Shown: positions 11,001 through 22,438 of the stretch, one piece after another
Position numbering within the stretch: position 1 is the stretch's first letter
How the letters are laid out: every line of letters starts with the position of its first letter
Assembly: GCA_000310025.1 (NCBI GenBank)
Contig: FN649149.1
Coordinates: 143,681-207,680 of the forward strand
Source of the DNA: Ectocarpus siliculosus
Lineage: Eukaryota; Sar; Phaeophyceae; Ectocarpales; Ectocarpaceae
Reading direction: 5' to 3'
Length of the DNA: 64,000 bases
Made by a program: the position numbers and the translations under genes
Notes under the pieces: generated by a model
Database searches by the model: none
The model's input: only the letters and a program-made list of their open reading frames with translations
Told to the model about the DNA's origin: nothing

Positions 11001-14000
11001 ATGACGTTCTACGCCATTCTGTCTTGCACACTGCATGAACAGCAACTGGTGCCAAAGGATATCGAGACAAAAAAAAAAGTGGAAATCATACTTGCGACTT
11101 CTGCCGCCCTTGCCGCTGTACAGCGAGTGCAACGCCTCCTGCACCAAATTCCCAAGACAGTTTGTTCAATTTGTTCGATTGTCCCACCGAAACCACGAGG
11201 TTCTAGGCAGATACATCAAACGCGAATAGCGCTGGTTTCTGGAAGGCTCTTGACCAGTACCCCACAATATTATTCTGCTTCTGCTTCTACCAGCAATACA
11301 ACGCCCAGCAGAAAATTGCCTCGAAAGAGATTGTGTGCACTTCTGCAAAAGGGAGACGGCAGTCGTTTGCTTCTTACTTGCACGGCAGAGACGAGAAGGG
11401 TGTCTCGACCAGCATTTTCAGGAAATTTGCCTATGGAGTTGGTCGGGTCTGCAGAGTACGCCGTTCCTGAGGCGGTTAGGACCTGACAGAAATGACGGGA
11501 GGGGGGGGGGGAGTTCAACATCTCAGTGTCATCCAAGATCGCAAGTGCACCAACCAAGACCCTTAACATTCTCATTAAGTAAGGACGAGACACGTTTGAC
11601 ACGTTGTTGCCAAACAGCCAGGCATTGAACCAAGCATGAAGTGCATTGAGATGTTAGGCAAGTCGCTTGCAGGGAGGGTGATATGATGGGATCTGATATG
11701 TAGTGCATTATATCGTGCGTATGGACGATATTTTCAACCGACTTGCTTCTTGTCCGACGTGGGACCTTAGGCTTTAGTGGGGACGGCATGTATTTACACT
11801 TCTGTACAATAGTATGCCCATATGCCCACGGCGGGCCAAGCCTAGCGAGAGGATAAAAAAAACAGGAGGAACTACTTCAAGAAGTATGTCAAATGCATGG
11901 TCCCGAAATAACCACAGTGACTGGAAGAGTTTTTCTGAACCTAATCCAATCCTCTCGTTTCTCACAGGCCAACTGCATCTACTCTACTCTACTCTATCTT
12001 GCAGTACAACCCGGGGAGACGCTTGTCTCACATAACACCTTCACCTTCACGCACCCACCTTTGTGGCGAGGTAGTTTTCGTCGTCAACCTCATGTCCAAC
12101 TCCGCTAAACACTACCGCCCCATCCCTGCCAGCGCTGTAGCTCCCGAGATATAAAGCATTGTCAGCCGCGACCTCGCCCTTGATAGCCGTATTTGCGTAT
12201 ACGCTGCAACCAGAAGGAAGAGCAGAAAAGGCAAGGGTAAGGGTAAGGGGAGGGGTATACGCGCGCAAGACAGTTTCTTACCTTACCGCCATACCGCACA
12301 TTTCTCACAGGACAGTATCACTCGATGCCAATGTCTCTCGCACAACGCACAACGCGTTGGAGGCCTCTGTTCGTTTCTCCTTAATCAGCCACCTTCATGT
12401 CGGTTGTATGCAACCATCTTAAAACATATACCTGGTATGTACTATACTTGAACACAAGACAACCAGACTCATTGTCTCGGAGACGATAATTTTTCAACAC
12501 ATTGTCCACGCAAAAGAATACTCCTACACGAAAGGCGGTGGAGTCTTGTTACGAATGCCGCTTGGAACGTAAAAAACGAAAAATAGTTTACACCAATTTC
12601 ATGCTCGCCCTCACCCTCGGCCCTCAAGCTCCCCCAGCTGCTCATCCTTCACCGCGGTGAAATGGTCGACCACTCTAGAGCCTTGAGGGTCAAAGTCGAC
12701 TCCACACAAGGCCCCAACCGACCGAGAAAGCGTGCCCATGCTGTCCCCCCCAGCCATCAGCACGTTTCCTGCCGAAGGGAAGGGGGTTATTGTTGCAGCC
12801 GTTGGAGCTCCTGAAGGTTGTTGTCCCGCTATTTGTTAATCGAGGCATCGAGACCCTTTCTTCAACTATCAAGGTGCAACGGGTCTCAATTTACGTAGAG
12901 GTGCGACATGTTTATCCCCTCACTGAGATTTTCCCTTTCGTACTTGAGAATTGTAAATCGTTGCACGAATTGCTTCTCGCCGCTCTTTTGACTTTGATCT
13001 GTATGATACAACCTTCACCATCTTTATCTACACACATTGGCAGCTACACACGTTTCGTAAGGGGGGGCTTCGCAGCAGCCCCGTGAGAAAACATTGTGGT
13101 CCTCTTACGGCAGGCATAATGTGCGTGCCGGCTGGTGACGTGGAAACGTTTCTTTCGCTGTACACAACCACATAACAACGCAGTTGCAGCCAAGCGGGCT
13201 CGTACCAAAATATATTACTTCGAAGTAACACTTTGCTGACTGACGGAAACGTACATGTACAAAATTCAAGGGAACACGTGGCCACCAAAATGGATGCGTC
13301 TACTGATATACTTTCTCCTTTAAGCCTCAGCCATTGTGGGTAGCCAGCGATTCAAGCGACCAGGCTTCAACATGAACAGTGCCCGGAAGCAACCTTTCTG
13401 TATCACTACAATACTCCACTATCGATATGACTGAGGACCTAGCCTATCTAAAGTGCCATGCGGCCTACTGACGAAAAAGCACCTCACACCCTTAAATGGC
13501 GCGTTGTTCTCCGAACTTCGGACTTCGGGCTGTCGGACTGCAACAACGCAATATCGGTAGTCGTGGGTGTTCCTTTGACCTTTCACCACAAAACGAGCAT
13601 CGCCCGAAAGTGTTTTCTTCTGCTGGCGTGCTATCAAGCCAAAACACCTCTGTATCGTTCAGGTTTACGAGTAACGACCACAGCTTTGCCAATTCGCCTG
13701 GACGTGCGAGGCATACACCCACATATCTTGCTGTATTTGATGGTAGCCAGCAAGGGGAGGTCGTTGGCTTGGCTGGCTTATTCTATACTGAACAATACCA
13801 TGGGTATCTACAGTGAAGCGTTGTTTTCGGGCCAGACAGGCGCGAAATACAGGGGAAGCGAAAGACATCAAGTCAAGGATGTGGATGTCAGAATTTGCGG
13901 TTTGTACAGCATTCGACGAGACCTCGCACATCAAAATACTCGAATCTCACTCGTTGAAATTGATGGAACGGCACTACAAACAAATGCGCATGAAAGGTTT

Positions 14001-15857
14001 GACACGAGGAGGAAGCGATTTGGCTCTTGTGCCTCTGGTAGTTTCCACTCCACGGTGCTTCTTCGGACTATCCAAATACTGAGTTCCCACGGCCGCAATA
14101 ATATTTGTAAACCCACACGACCTGGTGCATTGTTCTGTGAGACAGTGAGGCAGCTTTCGTACGAATACAATGCCGCGCCACCAGAACCAGTAGACACGCT
14201 CACCGCCATCCTCGATGAACTCCATGATATCCGCCACCGTGACCGCCTTGCTTCCCTTTTCCACTGCTCCAGAGAGCGACTGCGCCAGCAACACCAGGTT
14301 GTCAAACTCACGCTCCCCGAAGGAGGTAAGGGGCACATCTGCCGACCCCGCGAACCGGAAGGCCAACTCGTGTCCTCGTGCCTTTGGAAACAGAACGAAC
14401 GTCACGTGCATGCACCAAAGAACGACGCCTGTTTGCACTTTTCGCCTTGGATATCCGATCTGCCTCTTTGACTTTCGCGCATTCGCCCTTAGTTCAGGAC
14501 GTTCTGCGGCCAGTGGACAACGATTTGCCAGTTGAAGGAAAAATATAACCAAACTCCTGATCTTCTGCGCTTGCGGAACTTCAACATGGTGCAATCCCAA
14601 AATGCCAAAATACATAATAATACCCACCTTCATTTAAAAATTAGCTCTGATGGCGTCTCTCTCTCTTGCGTAATGGCGACGGTACACCTCTACGCGGTTG
14701 TTTTGGGGCAAGTCTCCTGCCGTTGTCCATTGGAAAATGCCCACTCCGTACACCCGAGTTACCGACTTGACGTGGAGATAGATCACGCATCCCAAGATCC
14801 AAGCGGTGGGGATAGAAGTGCATTTCTATTGCGATGGTTTCGGCGTTCAGGCGGTGTCATGGCAGCCGGCCATGCAGCCGATGGGTCTTGCGTCTGGATA
14901 TTCAGTGTGCATGTTGTATTAGGACCGCTGGCAGCTAAGTTTGCTACGCGGGCTCTGAGGAGGGGTTTTGTGTCCAGGCATATGTAGGTTGATGCCGAGA
15001 CGGCCTTGGAGTGCTCAGCTGTTATGCGAACGCGGGAGTCCACGGAGAGTCGCGAAAGTCTATTGGCCTCCGCCGTTCAAGCGTACAGTCGTACAGGAAG
15101 GTTCTGGAGACGATCGGACGCGTGATGTGCCGCCGTGGCGTCGATGTTTGTGCGGCTGCACATAACTTCTTACATACCCCCACACTTACTTTGGCCAGGC
15201 ACAGCCGTCAGGCAATCCAGCACAACCATTTTCTGGGGTGAGAAGCGGCTACTATTGCTCCTACTACTGCTCTATGTGGCGGCAGCCAAGTGAGTCGTAC
15301 AGGCCGGCTTCTGCTGCTGTATATGCATACAACCTCGGTATCGTACCATGTACACAAGATGGGCTCCGGGAGTAATGTCCTACTGGGCAGCACGAAGAAT
15401 CACCTGGTACCCCCGACACACCCACACAACATTGGGTGTGGTACTGCTGTGGTAGGGTACATACATTGGCGGCAGACAAATTTTCAAATTATGCGCAGCA
15501 TGTGGCTTCAGTCCTTCAAACCTCACAACAGGATACGCAACACGAATTGTAGTCTACAGCAGTTTACAGTTTACAGCAGGTACAGCAGGTACTGCTGTTG
15601 TACCGCAGTCAAAACTTGCGGACACATAATGGAGGGTAGACTAATCCACTTGGCTCAGCACCTACCTCCAGAGCAGAGAAAAACATCGAGTGACTGTCCT
15701 GGATTTGCGGCCCGTCAGCGAGAACAAGCGTTCGCTTTCCTCCGATCGAAGCTTGGAGTACTCCGGTTGTACCCGGCGCGTTCAACTCCGCCGCAGTGAA
15801 CAGCAGTACGCTTGCCAGAGCTAACGCAACGGCGGCGCAGCTTCGCCCCCGCGCCAT
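8088..15857 (-). CDS. DDOST: Oligosaccharyltransferase 48-kDa subunit (OST48 / DDOST / WBP1), 10 exons
   Basis: Non-catalytic, ER-membrane subunit of the oligosaccharyltransferase that N-glycosylates nascent proteins. Ten minus-strand exons join in phase: 15857-15666, 14381-14204, 12768-12615, 12203-12059, 11482-11378, 10724-10614, 10038-9886, 9113-9015, 8744-8583 and 8249-8088, giving 486 codons (family about 430-460). The start at 15857 is chosen because it gives a clear signal peptide (MARGRSCAAVALALASVLLF). Family landmarks follow in order: KRTLVLADG and SHSMFFSAL in exon 1; the GHELAFRFAGSADV and FDNLVLLA region in exon 2; FSGVGHEVDDENYL in exon 4; ARMLFTGSLAMFSNRFF in exon 6; WVFAERGILR in exon 7; YGIFKFRVHYRRPGYT in exon 9. 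The C-terminal exon has the hallmark RPFTHSEYERF and AAYPYYASA before one membrane helix and a short cytosolic tail. All nine introns have GT-AG ends; introns 2 and 3 are phase 1 and 2, the others phase 0. Confidence 0.95.
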
Positions 15858-17840
15858 CTCGCCCAGTGTCCACAAGATCTAAGCTACGAATGCAATGGCT
15901 GTACACAGCCGGCAAAGTCCTGGGTGTATTCCGTCTCTATGCTCTCTCTTCAATACAACCTCATGAACGCGAGATCCAGAAGCTAAAGGGTCGGAAAACA
16001 GCACACCAATAGATACACACGACCGTCGCAGCGCCCAGCCAGCTGCAGCGTGTTGAGGAGCAGCGGAGAGACGGGGGCACCGCGGTCTAGAAGGTGAGGT
16101 ATACGTCGTATTTTATATTTATCTTATCTGCCAACCCCCCACGCAGCATTTGGCAATTTGGCATCGAAGCAGCCTTGTGTGGCATTGCATGGCCTTCCAC
16201 CCTGGCGAAAGACCCACACCCATTTCAACACTGCTCTCTTCGGTTGAGGTTGGTGGCAAAGATTGCGAAGCCAAGACTTGGCCTAGTTCTTCAGCTCCTT
16301 ACCCCTAAGTTTTAAGGTGTTCGTGACAGGTATGCAAACAAGGCGGAGATCCTACATTTTCAGTTTGGCTGGGTGGTGACTACTTGTATGGTTGTGTGGT
16401 GGTCGCTGGTCAAACAAGCGTCGCAATTTATCGTGGAGTACACAACATTCGATTCCGTGGTTGATGAGGAAAAGGGGCGGCTGGATCATTCTCATGTCTC
16501 TGGGCGACCTTTTGCTACTGTGTGAAACCGGCTGATAAAATTTACTTCCGAAAACATGCCGAGATGTCGAGCAACAATGGCTGGATTCGCATTGTACCCA
16601 GTGCGGCAATATGACCACCGAAGACACCGGCTCTAATTAGAGATTCAGAGGAACAACACATGTACTGCTGTATTGTGAATGTAAATGCCAATACCGGCAC
16701 TATTGGAGGGTGTGATCAGTGCTGGTTCTAGAAGTAGACTCGATTTTTATTTGATCGTATATGTATTGTACGACACTGACGCTTTGCTAAACGGTGAACG
16801 GTTGACCTGTTGTACTACTCCTTTCGAGTATGCATAATTGTAGACAGCGGTGTCGTGGGTGGACTCCGAGAAGGAGGGTTTGGTTCCAGGCCTGACGGCA
16901 TACAAATTGTATTTGTACATGTACGTAAGACTAGCGGATGTTTAACTTCATCAATCAGGATGCTGGTACCCCGACAGCGAAACGAAAGCAGTCATCATCA
17001 TGCACCCGACGCACCGCTAAGGTAGCATGTGCTTTGTAGAGAATCTTACACAACTAGAACGAATCGTACTGTTCTTGTTGCCTTCGTTAGACGTATAGAC
17101 GAGAGACAGAAGGAAGACCGCTAAAAGGTACCACATGCAGAAAACCAAACGCAATGACGGGTGTAGCTAGCTCGGACAGAGACGGTACGATAGAACTCCA
17201 AGACAGAAAACCAGCACGGAATCAAACTATTTTGAAGCACCCCTCCCTGTACCCCCCCTCCCTCACTACGTCCCAACGAACTCGGTCGCCACGTTTTCTT
17301 TTGCATAACTCGTTCTGCTGACGTAACGGCCTTCACCAGGCTTAGCTTCCAAACATGGCATGGTGTCCCTTCACGTTCGTACTGCACTCGAACTACCGAC
17401 TATTTAGCACCGGGCCGGCTCTCGGCACGGCTGCCTGAAAGTCAATGATCCATCGAGAACCAAAAGAGGACCGCAATGGGATATCAAGCTCCGGTTAGTA
17501 AGTCTGATAGAGCGGGGGTGGCAAAAGGGATGTTGCTTCCCTCAGGTCCCCTGGCTTCCCGCGGCGCAAACTTGCACACCGAGAATGTTTTTTCAATCCT
17601 CTTTCCCTCGTCAAACAGTATCATTTGTCGACCGTTGTACCCTCCTCAGCGAGAAAAGCACAATCTTTAAGCGGTGGCGTAATTGGGTTGGAACCCAGGA
17701 CCTGACCAACCAAGTGATTTTGGGAATATACATTGCGACCATGGACTCACTCACTCACACCCACCCCCGCGTGGTACACCGCTTAGATATTTCCCTTTTG
17801 ACTAATCCACCTCTACCTTCCTCCGTGACATTGTCGTAGC
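15858..17840. other. Intergenic, no supported gene
   Basis: This stretch separates the 5' end of the minus-strand OST48 gene from the plus-strand SLX9-like gene, so it should hold two divergent promoters. I found no open frame with family resemblance and no RNA gene. Confidence 0.45.
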
Positions 17841-18855
17841 ATGGGGAAAATCGACACAAAGGCCAAGCACAGGCGTCCTGTATCGGAGTCTGCGGTACCG
17901 AGCCGCGGTCAACGCAAGCGAGCTCTGAAGAAAGCATCGCTGATCAAGAAGATTGGTTTGACTTCAAAGCATGTCAGGCAAAGGAGGACCGATGAGGTAC
18001 AGCATTAGTAGTTGGGCTCTTCCCTGAAAGAAACTGATGTCTACCACTTTCCGACCGAACTGTGTTGTTGGGGTACAGTATTATATTCTGTCTCAACGTG
18101 CCCTCCCACGAACCTGCAGGCTGTTGTATTGTGGAGCGCTAGCGGCCGGTACCTGTGTTCGCGAAGCAATTAAGAGCCGATTCGGCCTTGTGCACGTGTC
18201 TTGTGCACGTATCATCCGCTGGATACCTTACCGTGTTTCATGCATCTTACGTAGTCTACTTCGCGATACAGGACGAAAAACAGGTACCGTCTGTAGCCAC
18301 GGATGAAAAAGGGATCCCCTCGCGACCAAGTCTGGCTGCGAAAGGATCGGCGTTTCAACGAGTCAGCAGCAACAAGGGCAAACGATCTCTCATGACGTCA
18401 GAAATGGGTCAAATCAATGCCGTATTGTCAGCCCCGTCGTTCCAGCAAGATCCTTTCGCGGCGATTCAGGTGAGATCCTTTGCTTTCGCTTTGTTTGGCA
18501 ATCGCCGAAAGTGATTGTTGTTGACTGCTGCGAGGGTGCCTTTGTTCAAATATGAAAAGGAAGAGTAGAGACGTTTGAAGCGAACCAAGCTATCCTCACT
18601 CCGTATTCTCATATCGGCGGACTTTCGCGGCTTTCATTTTATTCCCAGAGCGTTGCGCCAATTTTCTTTTACCAGGCCCATCTACGGCAAACGGCGCTCC
18701 CCACCCCTCCAATGGCCGACTGCAAGGCTCGAAAGCCTGGAAAGGGCAAGGTTTCTGCTAAGAGTGTCGGGCAGCATGCCGGAGAAACGCGAGGAGACAG
18801 AAAACCAAAGGCCAAACCTTACAAGGCACGAAATGCGAAAATGAGGTCTAGATGA
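17841..18855 (+). CDS. SLX9-like ribosome biogenesis protein, 3 exons
   Basis: Three plus-strand exons (17841-17996, 18272-18469, 18676-18855), each a whole number of codons with GT-AG introns, give a 177-residue very basic protein. It starts MGKIDTKAKHRR, contains lysine/arginine-rich blocks (GQRKRALKKASLIKKIG), and has a C-terminal motif EMGQINAVLSAPSFQQDPFA that resembles the FNAVL...FQ.NPFA motif near the C terminus of yeast-type Slx9. It ends in another basic run (GDRKPKAKPYKARNAK). Slx9 proteins are nucleolar and act in 40S pre-ribosome processing and export; that role is carried over by family. The identification rests on one short motif plus overall basic character, so another small nucleolar protein is possible. 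The intron 2 acceptor at 18675 follows a good pyrimidine tract; an alternative at 18652 would add a few residues. Confidence 0.55.
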
Positions 18856-20341
18856 GCGGGGGACACATGTGCACGAACGTCGAGACGAAGCGAAAATGTG
18901 TGTTTGGGATTTCTCGACGGTCCTTCCTGGCGAACAATGTTGAGACTGGTAAAATCTACATGTTGGTTGTAACGAGGTTTTAGGAAAATTTTCCCACCTG
19001 GCGATATTGGGCGCTGCGCCATCTTCGCGATCTTCTCGTCCTGGTACATACCAAACCTTCAGAGAAGCGGACGCCGCCAGAATTCTTGGAGATGGCCACC
19101 AAGGAGATTGCATGGCGCGGTATGAGTCTGTATGTGTGCGTCTCATCTCCTCTGACACCAGTTTACACACCGTTCGTGCACAGTAGAACGAAATATATGC
19201 GTCATCGTTTTTGTTCTGTTTTAATGCCCCACATTTCCCTCTGCGATGTGTGCTTAGTTTTTATTACGACGAGGGTCCAGCCGTCCTTTGCCCTGATCGA
19301 CTGTCAAGTTGGTGATGCTCACGAATCGATCATTTTCCGACGGTTAATTCCAATAATACCCCGGGGGTAGCCCCGGCCTCATCTGAAGCCCTTTCGGTTC
19401 CCCAGGGAGGGTATGGTTGTGTGGGGTCGAGGATGATGTAGTTGAGGGCGGTGATGAAGATGATGGATATAAGTCCATCCATGGATGTGAAAAGAAAGAA
19501 GCGAAGAAGGAAGGAAAGAACCACCGTTTCTCCCCGTTCTCGACTTAAAACCCACTCACTCGACGTCCGCATGAGTACCAAATAGAGCGGGCAAAAAGAC
19601 AGGGCGCCGTCGGCCGTGACCATGGTATCCACACTTTTGACGGGTAGATGGGGAAGCACCCCGGTGGACAAATACGGGAGAGAATGACCGAGGGCAGCCC
19701 GATGCCGGTGATAAAGCGAAGGTTGTGGAATTTATTTTTTAATCGTCCCGGCATGTGTCTGCAGCACAACGAGTACGGCATGCAAACGGAAAAGAAAGGC
19801 AGAAAAAACCAACCGACATACAGACGGAAAAGGCAGTCCCTCCAGGCGAGGAACGCAGCACGAAATCCTGATACATACACCTACACGAAGTACCCAAAGA
19901 CGGCGACGAGGGAAGGGGCCGCGGCAAGGCCAGGCGCGCAGATGACTCATAAATAGCCGCAAGTTCAAAGTGGATTCAAGACCGAGGAGGCAATTACACA
20001 GGAAAATGAAGTCGAAGAACGCGGAAAATGCGGTCCGATCAGACAATGAGAAAATCAGGTAAAAAAATAACTGGAGGCCAAGATAGAGCAAGGCGGGTAG
20101 GGTCTGCCCAGGTAAAGAAACCAGGTGGAGTCGAGGGCTACGATACGTCTACTAGGTACTAGTCGAGGTTGACGCAGTCCGTCCGGGCGAGGAAAGCAGG
20201 GCCGACGAAACTTTGAGGGATCTTTCGGGCATCGTTGAATAGGCTGTGTCAAAAGTCGGCGACTTTCGTGCATGATTCTGAACCAATCGTGGACGTGCAT
20301 CCTTTCCGTCGTGGGTGCGGCGGTACTTGCGACCAAGTGAG
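18856..20341. other. No supported gene; left flank of the mobile element
   Basis: Open frames on both strands here are short, overlap one another and show no domain. The sequence up to 20341 (..gaccaagtga) is the genomic flank of the inverted-repeat element that starts at 20342. Confidence 0.4.
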
Positions 20342-20493
20342 AGAGAAAAGGTGCCCGCAATTAATTGATTGGCCAATTTTTTGAAAGGAACGTTCCAAAG
20401 AAAGGCGAAAACTCCGTGATCGACCGATGACGTCAGCCACGGTCTTGAGATTCAAAAATTTTCAAATTTTCAAATTTGCGGTGGATGACTGAC
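20342..20493 (+). repeat. Left terminal inverted repeat
   Basis: Begins agagaaaaggtgcccgc and ends in gtggatgactgac. Shared with the right end are the outer 36 bp (nearly perfect), the block gttccaaagaaagg, an 8-bp palindrome tgacgtca (20428-20435) and the inner cgtggatgactgac-type block. Between the last two lies an AT-rich core with repeated 'ttcaaa' words. Identity to the right end is estimated by eye at 75-80 percent. Confidence 0.85.
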
Positions 20494-20987
20494 CGACGAC
20501 CTCACACGGCAGCCAAGGGATATCAGCCATCACCGTCCCTCAAAAATAAACAGGTTTCCCACCACCACCAGTGATGATGACGACACATGCTCTCTCGTCA
20601 TCTTTTGTGTAGATTGGCCCCAAGCAAGTAGATAGAGTCGGAGTTTCGTGTGCTCTGCAGCCTACACGAGCAGAAGTTGCAGCAGCAGTAACGTCGCAAA
20701 AATAAACGACAGAGGCGGTAGTATCAGCAGCAGCAAGCACCTACACCACATTGGCTGACTGCTGCTAGAAAGGTGTGGAGGTGGTGTGGCAAATCACCGA
20801 TCGATCGCAGGGTCTCCTCAAGGCTGAGACGCGTTGGATGGAATACGCTAGGCCGACCGGTCATCGAGGCATAACGAGGAAGGCTGCGAGACGGACCAAG
20901 CGACAGCAGTAGGAGGAGGCGGAAACTGCTGTAGTTTAGTCTTGGTCATCTCCAGACTTCCAAACAAACGGCACCCACTGACTCTCA

Positions 20988-21789
20988 TTGGAAATAAATA
21001 CCGTGGTTGACGATTCGTCCCAATCTCTAGATAAATTTTGTGTTCTTAAGACTATACCCGCAACACAAAAGACATGTTACATCGCCTCAAGAAAATTAAA
21101 AGATTTATTTGCGTCATCGCCGAGTGAGCCGTCACCACCACAGCAATCAGGATACAGATGGTGCTACGTGGAGCAAGTGGATCAAGCCGAACCCCTGGCC
21201 AACAGGAGTAACGGGTGGCGCTATGTGGGGCCGCGAGGGGCTATGTATCGTCGCCAGGCGGTCTTCGGTGCAGGATACCGGGTGCGTATCTCGGTCTCGT
21301 CCCGTGGACCGGGATACAGATGGTTCAACTCGCACCCGGTTGGAGGTGATCCATCACTGGAAAATTTCCAATCCTGGGCAACAAGGAAGTGGCGCCGCGG
21401 TTTGGTCCACCCGAGAGACGCCGATGCTTGGAAAACCGCCTTTATTGACGTCGAGCGGTTTGGTCCACCCGAGAGACGCCGATGCTTGGAAAACCGCCTT
21501 TATTGACGTCGAGGGCGGTGGCCGCGGGCAGCTCGTAGTCTCAGCGGCGGATGACACCTGGCGAGCGATCCTCTGCTGGGGATCGGCGGGCAGAAGAATC
21601 GAGGTCGATCATGAAGGCATCCCGGCTTCCTTGTCGAACCTCCAGGTCCGCGCCGGTATCGATTCGCCAAGCCCTGGCTTCAGACAACTCAACATCGCGT
21701 CCTTTGGTAACAGGGTTGTGAGATACGAACCTCTGACCACGTTCGGCATGACATGGAAGAAACGACTCCCTGGTGCTTGCCTCGCTGTA
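20988..21789 (+). pseudogene. Truncated first copy of the polymerase/helicase gene
   Basis: This is a second copy of the 5' part of the gene at 22439, offset by 1,451 nt and differing at only a few positions. It carries a 58-bp direct tandem duplication (21398-21455 and 21456-21513). Because 58 is not a multiple of three, the frame shifts and stops at 21506. At about 21789 the copy ends abruptly within the coding sequence and runs straight into a fresh element end at 21793. It can make at most the first 170 or so residues and is a relic. The near identity of the copies points to a recent event or to an assembly artefact. Confidence 0.85.
21398..21513. repeat. 58-bp tandem duplication, two units
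   Basis: Two adjacent, apparently identical 58-bp units (21398-21455, 21456-21513). Only one unit is present in the second gene copy, so the duplication arose after the large 1.45-kb duplication, or was lost from the other copy. It breaks the reading frame. Confidence 0.9.
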
Positions 21790-21792
21790 GAG

Positions 21793-21944
21793 AGAGAAAA
21801 GGTGCCCGCAATTAATTGATTGACCAATTTTTTGAAAGGAACGTTCCAAAGAAAGGCGAAAACTCCGTGATCGACCGATGACGTCAGCCACGGTCTTGAG
21901 ATTCAAAAATTTTCAAATTTTCAAATTTGCGGTGGATGACTGAC
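21793..21944 (+). repeat. Internal direct copy of the left terminal repeat
   Basis: Same sequence as 20342-20493 with at most a few changes (for example gattgacc for gattggcc). It abuts the broken end of the first gene copy without spacer and marks the left end of the intact 12.8-kb unit. Confidence 0.88.
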
Positions 21945-22438
21945 CGACGACCTCACACGGCAGCCAAGGGATATCAGCCATCACCGTCCCTCAAAAATAA
22001 ACAGGTTTCCCACCACCACCAGTGATGATGACGACACATGCTCTCTCGTCATCTTTTGTGTAGATTGGCCCCAAGCAAGTAGATAGAGTCGGAGTTTCGT
22101 GTGCTCTGCAGCCTACACGAGCAGAAGTTGCAGCAGCAGTAACGTCGCAAAAATAAACGACAGAGGCGGTAGTATCAGCAGCAGCAAGCACCTACACCAC
22201 ATTGGCTGACTGCTGCTAGAAAGGTGTGGAGGTGGTGTGGCAAATCACCGATCGATCGCAGGGTCTCCTCAAGGCTGAGACGCGTTGGATGGAATACGCT
22301 AGGCCGACCGGTCATCGAGGCATAACGAGGAAGGCTGCGAGACGGACCAAGCGACAGCAGTAGGAGGAGGCGGAAACTGCTGTAGTTTAGTCTTGGTCAT
22401 CTCCAGACTTCCAAACAAACGGCACCCACTGACTCTCA

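Noticed and set aside
13458-14471. 337-codon plus-strand open frame
   Set aside because: It is antisense to exon 2 and introns of the well-supported OST48 gene, and shows no family resemblance.
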